From positions 62,001-126,000 of the forward strand of contig KV918802.1 of the NCBI GenBank assembly GCA_002049455.2: 64,000 nt of DNA, in the 5' to 3' direction. The notes under the pieces are model-generated. The model saw nothing but the letters and a program-made list of their open reading frames with translations. It did no database searches and was not told the DNA's origin. Shown here piece after piece: positions 1 through 9,477 of this stretch. This DNA comes from Porphyra umbilicalis (lineage: Eukaryota > Rhodophyta > Bangiophyceae > Bangiales > Bangiaceae). Position 1 is the first letter of the stretch; each line of letters begins with the position of its first letter. Made by a program: the position numbers and the translations under genes.

Positions 1-560
1 AGACGAAATCCGTCCCGCGGATCCATGGTGGCGAAAAGGTGCATACCCCGTGGCCTGTTCACACCGTGCCTTGCGCGGGAGTGTGGATTCTCGGCACCGG
101 GCCCCCCTGTGTCTTCGTGCTCGCGCATAGGTTGAGGCCTAACGGCAATGCTTGAGTCGGGGCGCGCCACCGTAAGGTAGGAAACCGCAAGGTTAGGTGG
201 AGCTTCGGCGAGCGTGGGGGGGGTGACCAGGGGGAGGGGCGTGCCCTGCGGCGGCGACGGCAGCACTGCTGGTGCTGCGGGCAGCACACCCGGCGGCTAC
301 ACGTGAGGGCGGCAAACCCGGCAGGGCCGGCGGCGCGGACGACAAGCCCGGCGCCGCCGGCGGAAAGCCCGGCGGCTAAGCGCGGTGGCGGCAAGGGCGG
401 TAAGGCCGGCGGCAAGCGTGGCAAGAACAAGCGGCAAGCGCGGCGACTACGCACAAGGGTAGCAAGAGCGGCAATGCCGGTGGCGCGGGCCGTTTGCCAG
501 GCGGCGCCGGCAACAAGCCCGGCGGCTACGTGCGGAGGCGGCAAGGGTTAACACCAGGGA
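1..560. repeat. GC-rich GGCGGCAAG-type low-complexity tract
   Basis: About 300-550 consists of loosely repeated GGCGGCAAG/GGCGCC words that leave frames open on both strands. The forward frame at 303-551 would give a Lys/Arg/Gly/Ala-rich peptide with no recognisable domain. I treat it as simple-sequence DNA, not a gene. It could be the end of a gene lying outside the window. Confidence 0.5.
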
Positions 561-1320
561 ATGTCATGGAGATATCCCCGAGGAATATATCCGTGCATTA
601 CATCCGTATCCACTTTGAAATACGAGCCGGGCACGCATATCCAAAATGCATTAGGAGAAAAGAAGGAGAGGATATTTCTGTCCTGTCCGACAGAAATTCC
701 GAGATTTCATCGGATCCGTATCCTAGATATGAGAGTCAGGATCCAGAAATATATACGGTTATGAGGCTTCCCGCGCCTGAAGAATTCTGGTTAAACACAG
801 TCGACCTCTCTTTTCGCGTGCCGACAATCGGGGGATTAACGTCCGAACATTGGGCAGCAACAAGTGGCGATCCAGCCCGACCCGGGTGGAGCCGCTCAAT
901 CACGCGACTCGACCTGCTTGCGTTGTCTTGAGAGTGTAACACAAGATACAGAATGGTCATTCTGACGTCCTTTTGAACAGACGGCGAGGAACCGCCTCGA
1001 CGGCGCCCGTTGGGGCGTTCTAATCAAGTGTAGATTTCAAGTCCTACTGACGTCCAATTTGCACTCGAATAACGGCTGGATGGCGTTCTTCTTGGGCTCT
1101 TATTGAGCAGTCCGTCGGACTTGGGGAATTATACATCGGATCCAATACACGTATCCGGATAGGAATATAATCAACTCAAATATCCGGTTCCGGAGGCTGA
1201 TATCCTGATCAAGATCTCAGCTGAGGGTGTTATCCGCAGATACGAAGAATCGGCGTGTATCCGTATCATATCACGGCCAAAAAATATCCTGACAACCCCT
1301 GGTTAGCACCCAGGTACGCC
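561..1320. other. AT-richer remnant with repeated TATCCG words
   Basis: Composition drops sharply in GC compared with both flanks. The words ATCCGTATCC, GATATCC and TATCCGGA recur in both orientations, especially at 560-730 and 1,135-1,270. Clustered short words in both orientations are typical of the subterminal part of a DNA transposon, but I found no terminal inverted repeat or target duplication. No gene is seen. Confidence 0.35.
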
Positions 1321-1323
1321 ATC

Positions 1324-3317
1324 ATGATCGATCCCGCCGCGGTGGCGGTGGACGGCGGCAATGCAAACGGCGAGGCGCACGTGGCTGACGCCGTTGCGGG
1401 CGAAGGACACGATGTAGACCTGTCCATTGACCCGGACATGTCGCGCCAGGTTCTGTCTAGCGGCCTCTACTACGTGCACGTTGGCCCGATCGACCTGGCC
1501 GATGGGATCCCGGTCATTGCCAACCAGAGTCTGTACGACGTCTGCGTCCGCAACCGCGCTTGTGCGCACACTCTGCCCATTCACGCGCGGTATGGGGCCC
1601 TTCCGCGATTTTTCGCCGTGTTGGCCGAGCTTGGGACGCCCAGCCATGCTGGTGACCGCGTGGCCGAAGTCCATGGGGACGCGTTCTTCGGGAACCAGGG
1701 GCCGCCGCGCCGTATCTACGAGGTCATGTCGTTTGGCAACGAGATGGCTCGCTAGAAAGCGCCTTTGCACCCGTTACACCGTTTGGTCTACACCAACGCT
1801 CTGTTGTTCCCCGTGCGGGGGACGGAGACCTTCGAGGCGGCGGCCAACTCGTTTGACCGCTTGTTGAGGAACTGGCCGAACGCCGTCTTCCTCGGGCGCT
1901 CGGTGGCCACGGACCTCGCGGTACCGATCTTTCACGACGCCGGTCTGGCAAAGCACCTTGATCAGCTTACGCTGGTGGCGGCGAAGGAGAACGACGTGGT
2001 CGACATTGACCGGAGCCCTCGCATGAGCGAGCGACCGAACCCGTTCCGGTTGCCAATGTTCGCGACCGACCATCGTCGGGCGGGGGACACGCGGTTCTTC
2101 CACGGGCGCGGGCTACTGCCGACGGAGTGGTCAGCTAGAGCACTCCGCGCGCCGCGGGCATTTGACGTGTCCTGTTGGCTTCTGCGGTCTCCGACTGAAA
2201 GCCCTCTACCGATCTTTGGGTGCCGATCTCGGTGGTGGTTTCGTGCCTCGCGGGCTCGTCGCGAAACGAAGACAGCTCTGCTTGGCAGGTCGTGTACTCC
2301 GAGAACTACTACAACCTGGTCGCCATGTGTGTTCAAACCCTGCAAGAGGACAAGATCTTTGTCCGTCTGGACGACAACACGTTTCATCACTTCGACGTCT
2401 TGGAATCGTCGAAACTGTGTGACGCGCCTGACGGCGAAGCAGTATACGCCTCGCATGGCAGGATGCGTCGGGCAATGGACGTGTTCCCGTGGGGAGTTGT
2501 CCTCAACGACGTGGTCCGGCGTGTCGAAGAAACTGGTGAGGCGCGACACGTGCGCGTGACGGTCGATGAGACCGAGGAGTACGGCTTTTGCCTACGATAC
2601 GCGAGTGCCGACTTCGACAGGGCACCTGAACCGCACGCGCCTGCCCATCTGGCGCCAGTTCCGCAGAACCACGTCGGGGTGTGGCGCTACGGTCAAAAGA
2701 CACACCCGGAAGGGGTCTCTGCCGTTGGTGGCGACCGTGATGGTTACCACCTCCTGCACTTGCCGCGTCGAGAATGTTCGAGGTCGCCGCGGTGCGATCG
2801 CTCTTCATCGGCATCGCCGCCGCGTGACATTGAGGCCACTTGGCCGACGTGCGCGTCTTCCTCCGCGGCGGTTGCCTTGTTCGGGTCGACGCGCGTGCAC
2901 GATGTGTGCCTTCGCGCGTCCCGTGGGGCAGCTGTGTCAGCGGTGGCGCATGCCTGGGTGGACCAGGTAACCGGATTGCGCCGCGCTGTGGAGCGGGCGA
3001 ACGGTCATGGGGTCGATTTGGCACTGCCTATTACTGGACAGGCCGTGGCTCGCGCCGTTGACGGTGAGGCCAACTACGAGCGCTTTGCTCAGCACCTTGA
3101 GTCTGCTCAGCCGGAGGAGGCAGTCGCACCGACGCGCTTCAACGCTCAGAGCGTACAAGAGCGTCGGGTTGACGCTGACGGGGGGCCGTTTGGTGGGGTC
3201 ACACCGTCGGCGCGCAACACATGGGCGCGGAGCGTCTCTCAGGAGTCGGGGGCCAGCGTTCGCTCTCGTAATCCTTGCCGTCGCGGCTCGCGTCGCAGCG
3301 GCGAGAAGGAGGACTAG
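1324..3317 (+). pseudogene. decayed unknown gene, probably element-borne
   Basis: A long protein-like frame starts at ATG 1324 and runs to TAG 1753-1755, then continues in the same frame to about 2200. It shifts frame there and again between about 2700 and 2900, and ends at TAG 3315-3317. The translated blocks look like real protein: mixed hydrophobic and charged, with segments such as YYVHVGPIDLADG, LLRNWPNAVFLG and KIFVRLDDNTFHHFD. I do not recognise the family and see no catalytic motif. Third-position GC bias matches the other element genes here. The in-frame stop plus at least two frameshifts indicate a dead copy of about 650 codons. It has no obvious relation to genes A or B further on. 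Confidence 0.5.
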
Positions 3318-3461
3318 GGTGCACTGCGAAGTGACTCGTTCGGTTGACCCTGTCGGGAGGGTGTGTAAATGTCGGGCGCTTGCGCCTGAACGGTGTTGGT
3401 GTTTGTTCGTTTTGCTGTTGTTTGTCGTTTTACATGTTCTTACCCGCTTCTCAGTTTCCTG

Positions 3462-4350
3462 TTAGTCATCATAGCGGTGAAGGAAGTGGCAGGCCCGCAT
3501 GGCCCATGATGGGGGATTCGTGTCCCTCGCATCTGTTGATAAATGTACTTGGTACTCGAAACATGCGCGTATGGCGGTAGCGTACCAACTGGTGTTGGCC
3601 CATTGTCGAATGACCACGGTTGCTTCCTCAGTGGTGGTCACCAGGCGAAGAAGGATTGAATCCAAGTGCTGTACCGGTGGTACGAGGAACACGTTGGGGA
3701 GAACTTGTACCGAGGGAATGGCTCCGATCAGTGTCGCTTGCGCGTGTTTTGGCCACACATAGGTATACGGACCGTACTCACGGTTCAGCCATGGGACATG
3801 CCGCAAGGCAAGTTGGCGGTCATCCGCAAAGTTGCGCGTCATGGAAGGCCAGGACGACTTAAGCCACGCGACAGGAAGTATTCATTAATTGCAGCGTTTG
3901 CACTTAATTCCGCCCACGAGATATTGGCATGGATACCTCCGTCACCAGTGACATGGACATGTTGGATAGTGCGTATCCACGTGGGGTCGATAACGACGTT
4001 GGGCACGGTTGTGAGCCCGGCTTGTCGGAGACTTCACCGTGGCGGCGTTTGCCAAACGTACCCCGGTGCATGTTTCTTCTTCTGTCAAAGAAAACGCACA
4101 ACCATGTTGCGGGGGAGGTTCCCCAGTGGCTTCCAGGTATCGTCTTTCGACCCGTAGAAGAAAAAAACGCACATTAGCGCTGTAGGTGTCGCCCGTCTGG
4201 CGTACGCCTAAGAGTTTGTCAATCAAGTGCTTGTCGGTGGTTGCTGGGGGTGGCTTGCGTTGGTCAAGCCCATCTAGCAGGGGGTGTGGAGCCGTGTCCG
4301 TCGTCGTTTGACGAGGAGCTGGGGTGACATCGTCGGCAGCCGCACCCACC
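3462..4350 (-). pseudogene. retroelement RNase H-type remnant (DIRS/Ty3-like)
   Basis: Read on the reverse strand, about 3,980-3,870 gives a block containing ISWAELSANAAINEYFL, which resembles the Glu-containing second block of retroelement RNase H. Further on, about 3,720-3,600 gives NVFLVPPVQHLDSILL followed by VVIRQWANTSWY. That resembles the short segment after RNase H in DIRS-like and related elements (pattern N.W..PP....I..VL, then P.W....W). Several stops and frame changes lie between the blocks. No reverse-transcriptase catalytic motif or recombinase is visible. The family assignment is tentative. Confidence 0.35.
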
Positions 4351-5090
4351 GCATCTCAGCCGCATCTCACTGCACTTCGGCTGCTTTTTGCAGACCATCG
4401 CATTATCGAAAGCTTCGCACGACAGGCCTGCAGATGTCGTCATATGTGAGTCCAGATGCATGGATTTTTTGCAAAGCAATGTCATCCGTTTAACCGGCTG
4501 CGGCGGGGGGATGTGTACTTTGATTAATTTATTTCCTACTTCCTTCAAGCCGTAAAGGCTTGCTAATTCTTGTTCAGGCATCCGCCGGTTAGCCCGTGAC
4601 GGATTGAGCTTGCCGCCACTTGCTGTCACTTGCATGAACTTGTCGCCACTTGACTTCAGCTGCCTTCCAGGCAGGCCACTTGACAGCCTGACATCAGCGG
4701 CCTGCTGTGTCTGGCTCCCGTGTCGGGTTATCAGACAAACTGTCGCAGACACCGGGCACACCGCCCTGACACTGTCCTGTCCGGAAGCACAGCCGTGGCT
4801 GCTTCTGAACTGCGGTGCTGGGGCCCCGGGCGAGTGGGAACTGTGCAACGGGCCAAGTCGAATTGGTCAGGTTGCATTGATACTACACCTGCACTGCATC
4901 TCCGTTCATGTCAACCTCAGCACAGGTTCGTGCCTTCCACGTATCTCCTGGCCAACTCAACCGCCACAGGCGCGGGCGTCATGTCCCCAGCGCGTGAACG
5001 AAAAAAATGGGCTCATCACAGGCAACCAAGAGTAGCACAGAACGAGAAAAGGCGCAGGTGAGGCGTCAGTTCTTGCGTCCATTAAAAGCA
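4351..5090. other. no gene seen
   Basis: Mixed-composition sequence with the words CTTGCCACT/ACTTGTCGCCACTTG weakly repeated at about 4,605-4,690. Short open frames on both strands have no protein-like features. Confidence 0.4.
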
Positions 5091-5425
5091 CAAGGTGGCG
5101 CCCCCCCTTCCCACACACACCCCCACCCCCCCCGCCGCCCCCACCCCAACTTTCGTCCACACCCGTGCCGCTGCCGCCACCGACGTGGCCACCCGTCCCA
5201 GGTGAGCGGCGGCGCCCAGGGCGGCCTTTGCTCGCCCTCCCCCCCCGACTACGCCCGAACCAGCGGCAGGCCGTGGCCTAACGCCCCCAACCCCCTCCCC
5301 CCAAAACACACACCTACACCTGCCAGCGGCCTCTTGCCGCCCTCCCCCGCATCCACGCCCAAACCCGCGGGCTGCGCTGCAAACCCAGTGGTCTTACACC
5401 CCCCCTTCCACCCCCCCCCTTCAAA
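5091..5425. repeat. C-rich tract
   Basis: Runs of CCCC, CCCACC and CCCCACCCC dominate the plus strand, with G-runs on the complement. The complement has many closely spaced runs of four or more G and could form G-quadruplexes. No gene is supported. Confidence 0.5.
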
Positions 5426-6570
5426 CCCGGGTCGCCATCACCGCCGCCACCGCCGTTGCCGCCGCAGTCGTTGACGCCACATTTGGGGGCGTTGCCGTTG
5501 CCGCCGCAACCTCCATTGCCGCCGCCGTTAGGGGCGTCGCCGTTGCCGCCGCCACCGCTTTTACCGCCACCGCCGTGGCCGCCGCCGTCGGGGGCGTCGC
5601 CGCTGCCGCCGCGACCACCCTTGCAGCCGACACTTGCGCCGTCGGCGCCGTCGCTGCCGCCACCGCCGTTACCGCCGCATTTCGGGGTGTCGCAGTTGCC
5701 GCCGCAAATGCCATTGCCGCCGCCGTTTGGGGCGTTGCGGTTGCCGCCGCCACCGCGTTTACCGCCGCCGTCGGGGGCGTCGCCGAAGACGCCACGACCG
5801 CCCTTGCCGCCGACCTCGGCGCCGTCGGCGCCGTCGCTGCCGCCACTGGCGTTGCCGCCGCCGTTGGGGGCCTTGCCGTTGCCGCCGCCACTGCCATTGC
5901 CGATGCCATTGGGGACGTTGCCGTTGCCGCTGCCACTGCCTTTGCCGTCGCCGTCGGCGCCGTCGGCGCCGTCGCTGCCGCCACCGTTGCCGCCATTGCC
6001 GGGGCCGCTGCCGCCGCCGTCGTCGTCGTTGCCGCTGTCAGTGCCTATGCCGCCACTGCCGCCGTCACCGCCGTCGCTGCCGCCCCTGCCGCCGCCGTCG
6101 CCGCCGCCGTCGCCACCGGCGCCGCCGCCGTCGCCTCTCTCGCCACCACCGTCGATGTCGTCGCCGCCGCCGTCACCGCCGTTGCCCTGCCGCCCCTTGG
6201 CTGCTTCACAAACACCGCATGCCCGTGGCCGGGCGGCCTTGGCGGGCGTCGGGTGGCGGCGGCGGCGGAAGCGGCGGCGGCGGCGGCGGCGGCGGTAGCG
6301 GCGGTCGCGGTGGGCGCGCCGACCACCCCGCCGCCGACTGCGGGGGGTACGTCCGCAACGCCGACGGCGGCCGTGACGGCGGTGGCGGGGAGGGCGGTGA
6401 GAAGGGGGCGGCGGCACGAGGCCAGGGCCGTCCACATGTGGTGGCGGGGCCGCGCGGGGACGCTGCCTCCGCCGCCGTCGTCGCCGACGCCGCCGTTGTG
6501 GTAGAGGGCGGATGGGTGGCACAGAGGAGGGAGAGGGCGGTGCCGGTGCCGGTGGTGGCCGCTGCCGCAA
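5314..6570 (-). repeat. (GCC)n-type triplet region; possible Gly-rich protein
   Basis: This segment is almost pure imperfect GCC/GGC triplets. The reverse-strand frame of 418 codons reads Gly/Asn/Asp-rich. It shows a higher-order repeat: blocks beginning SDGADGA, then KGGRG, DAPDGGG, APNGGGNG and PKCG recur two to three times over about 5,440-5,990. Opposite frames are also open, reading Pro-rich or Ala-rich, so openness is not evidence of translation. Only the Gly-rich frame gives a regular pattern with conserved Asp, Asn and Cys, as in algal wall or matrix proteins. Coding status is unproven. Confidence 0.3.
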
Positions 6571-6730
6571 AGGCGGCTGTCGACGGCCGACGCGTCACAG
6601 ACGGCGCGGCGCGGCGCGTGGCCGCCCCGCCGGCGCCGCCTCCGCTGCCGGCCGCCCCGGCGCGCGCGGCGTCCCGGCGAGCCGCGTGCGCGGCGGCAGG
6701 GCGGGGCGGTGCGCGGCGGCGGCGGCGGCG

Positions 6731-6762
<32 letters not shown>

Positions 6763-6790
6763 GGCGGCGGCAGCCGCCACCCACCGCTTC
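6571..6790. repeat. (GGC)n microsatellite
   Basis: Dense GGC/GCG repeats peak at 6,715-6,775, where runs of GGCGGC are interrupted by CAGC. Poly-Ala or poly-Arg frames on either strand are composition artefacts. Confidence 0.6.
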
Positions 6791-6799
6791 CTCGCGTGA

Positions 6800-7180
6800 T
6801 CGAGGGGGAGATCCCGCGAGCTCCTTCAAGACATACAGAATTATCCCAATCTACAGTTCGCCACGGAGTTGACAGAACTATTTAGAAAACAACATCGAGC
6901 ACTGATGTACAAATGACGAACGATTTCCATTCAAGAAGAAGAAATCGGCATTCAAAAACGAGAAATAGCCGCCGAAGATGTGAACAAGTGCTCCGGTAGT
7001 GCAATTGTGGGATTCTACGGCTAATCACAGTGCTCATAGAAAACAGTTACGCAAAGAAGTACATACTGAAAAAAGACTTGTTCAAGGATGCTTCAGAATT
7101 GAAATATTCTCAAGAAAGTTTTTGAGCACCTGACTATTCTTGAGATCAGTTTTATGAATGCTCTTCGGTAGTTCTTTGTG
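6800..7180 (+). other. AT-richer scrap with a protein-like frame
   Basis: From about 6,818 the plus strand reads a helical, charged stretch including LLQDIQNYPNLQFATEL and LFRKQHRALMYK. A TGA follows, then more of the same frame (EEEIGIQKREIAAED). The composition differs strongly from the GGC repeats upstream. This looks like a fragment of a mobile-element protein, but it is too short to name. Confidence 0.3.
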
Positions 7181-7860
7181 GCGTGCTCGTGCTTGACCGC
7201 TGCGGCGGCGGCCGTCCAGACTGTGGCGGCGGCAACGGACGCAGTTGCAAACAGCTCGTCAGGCACGGCGACTCTTGTGGGCGAGACGACACACGTGTGG
7301 CCGTGACCGTCGCGACAGTCCACCCCATTGTCCGCCATGCCCCCGCCCGACTGTCCGCCATTGTGGCGGTCGGGGGGTCTTACAGTTGGCAAGCGCGATG
7401 CCCCTCAGCTGTGTACAGCACACCCCCCGCGGGCCGTCCCAGAATATCCCGATCCGGGCAAGCAAGGGAATGACCTGTCCAGATCTCGCGGAGATTGGAT
7501 TCGGGTGGGGGCGGGGCATTTCCCCAATGGTTTTCCCAGCCCCCCTACTCTTTGTGTGAATTTTTCGCTTTGGAGGGATTTATCTGTTTGGCGCATTTGG
7601 GGTGGCTACTTTGGCCACCGGCGTTCGGGTTGGGGAGGGGTTTACTGACAGCGGGGACGCCTTCCCCGTCACCGTTTGATACAACTACTGTGCTTCGGAC
7701 TACGATTCCCCCCTGGGCTTTGCCGTGATCCTTTTCTCCCGTTGGGGGAAGGCTGGGCTGTGGGTCGATTTCCGGGGCAGTTACTTCGACGGACCGAGCT
7801 GATCAAGAGGTCACTTCGTCCAAACGACGAACCAAAGTGGTGGTGTTTAGAACCGCTACA
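7181..7860. other. no gene seen
   Basis: Intermediate-GC sequence with short frames on both strands. I see no conserved motif, repeat or terminal inverted repeat. Confidence 0.4.
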
Positions 7861-7861
7861 G

Positions 7862-8460
7862 CCATCCCTTCGCCCCACTTTCCGCCTCGCCTCACCCCGC
7901 CGCGCCTTCCCGCCCCCGCATAACCCCCCTCCTAACCCGCCGCTGCCCCACAGGTACCGCCGCTCTGGCCGGCCCCCTCTCCCGCATCGCCTGTTTTCCT
8001 CCCTCCGCCTCCCTCCGGTTTTGACGGCGCACTACCCAACAAGCATCATCCCCCCCGGCACCCCAACCCACCATGGGCGGCGGCGGCGGCACCGTCGGCG
8101 GCGCCACCCCCCCCTCCCGCGGCCCTCTTTGTCTGGAGGGGGTGGCTGGACGTGGCCGCCGCCGACGCGGACCTGGTGCCGCGCGTCGCCACCGTGCGCG
8201 TGGGCGACATTGCGGACGAAATTGACCAGGGGGGGTGGGCGGGTGGGGGGAAGGGGCGGGGAAGGGGGGGTGCTGCGGTTGGTGCACCCTGCAGACGCGG
8301 ACCTGCACGTACACACTCACGTGCTGGAGGAGGGTTCCGGCTGGAGGGGGGTTCCACCGCCGTCGGCGGGGGGGGCGGCGCAGCCGACGGCCACGCGGGC
8401 CTCGACGGCGTCGCCCTTGACGGCGCCGAAATCAGAGCCTGAATCACTGCCAAACGTGTG
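7862..8460 (+). other. GC-rich candidate exon(s), unknown
   Basis: Two protein-like stretches lie on the plus strand in different frames. One is at about 8,118-8,225 (VAAADADLVPRVATVRVGDI) and the other at about 8,270-8,345 (LRLVHPADADLHVHTHVLEE). A G-homopolymer tract separates them, so either an intron or homopolymer errors could explain the frame change. No domain is recognised. The reverse strand is also open, so strand is judged only from peptide quality. Confidence 0.3.
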
Positions 8461-8714
8461 ATAGAGATGCTCTCAGACGGCCTCGAAGGCCCTTGTTTTG
8501 AGGCTCGCGCACAGCCCAAGTCATTCGGGAGTGTCTTGGCCGTGAGACCTCTGTTAGCATCTACACGTTTTTGCTGACATTGTACTGCATTGGATGACAT
8601 TGGATGACATCTCACTCGTCAGACCTCTGAGGGCGTGTCGACGTTGGAAGGGTCGCGATGACGCTTAAAGCGAATAGAGTTACGTGGCTGAGAAGGACTG
8701 TCTTGCCACAGGGG
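8461..8714. other. spacer with short direct repeat
   Basis: Contains two adjacent copies of TTGGATGACA at about 8,590-8,612. Otherwise nothing is recognised. Confidence 0.3.
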
Positions 8715-8730
8715 TCACAGGGCCCGGACG

Positions 8731-9111
8731 GTGCCTGCCCCCCTATCACCCCCCACCGCCCCGAGTTGGGCGCGGCGACCGCGCGCAGCGACTACGGGGG
8801 TTGAACGCGCCCGCGATGACCCGCGGGTGATCGTGCCTGCGCACCGGCTTCTGTTGCGGCGGCCCGTCGGCCTGCCATCTAGCGGCGCGTTTAGAGGTGC
8901 GCTGCGCGGCGGAGTGAAGGCCCCTCCCGTCGGCGTCGCGCGACGCCGGCCAGCCGCCGCCGTTACGGTGCCGGCGGCGGCACCCTTTTCCCCGCCCCAC
9001 GTTTCCCCCGCCACGGCAACGTGGCTGTGCGTGCCCCCATGCGCGCTTGCGGCTATGGAGTCGGCCGGCGTGCCCGGTGTCGATACGTCGCCAAGCGCGC
9101 CACCGCCCTGA
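8731..9111 (+). other. GC-rich open segment, coding status doubtful
   Basis: The plus strand stays open for 126 codons and gives an Ala/Pro/Arg-rich peptide (for example RVIVPAHRLLLRRPVGLP). The reverse strand is open over the same stretch. No domain, signal peptide or repeat supports a real gene. Confidence 0.2.
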
Positions 9112-9477
9112 AGGCCAGGGTATTGCACGCACGTGCCTGGAATGAGTAGGTAGCCGTGGGTATCTATCAATTTCGACCGACAGCGGAGTTAAAGCCAGTA
9201 GAGCGCGCCAATCGAACGCAATATTGTCTTTTCACCTCCGCTCAATACCAGTTGATATTTGGACTTGATCTGAATACTACAACGGTTCTAGTTGGGGTGG
9301 ATTTTCTGAACCGTGGTGTGCTCGCCAAAGGGCGCCCGTTAGAATTCTCACGCGAGCCGTTGACAACGCCGCAAACAGGATGACTTACGTGACGGAACGG
9401 ATCCGACATGCTCGGGAAAAATAGGCGCTTGGCGCTGCTAAAGGTCGGCAGCTGTTCCAAGTCCAACAATTTCGGAA
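9112..9477. other. 5' flank of hAT gene
   Basis: AT-richer than the GC-rich segment before it. It probably belongs to the hAT element's untranslated end. No convincing terminal inverted repeat was found. Confidence 0.3.
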
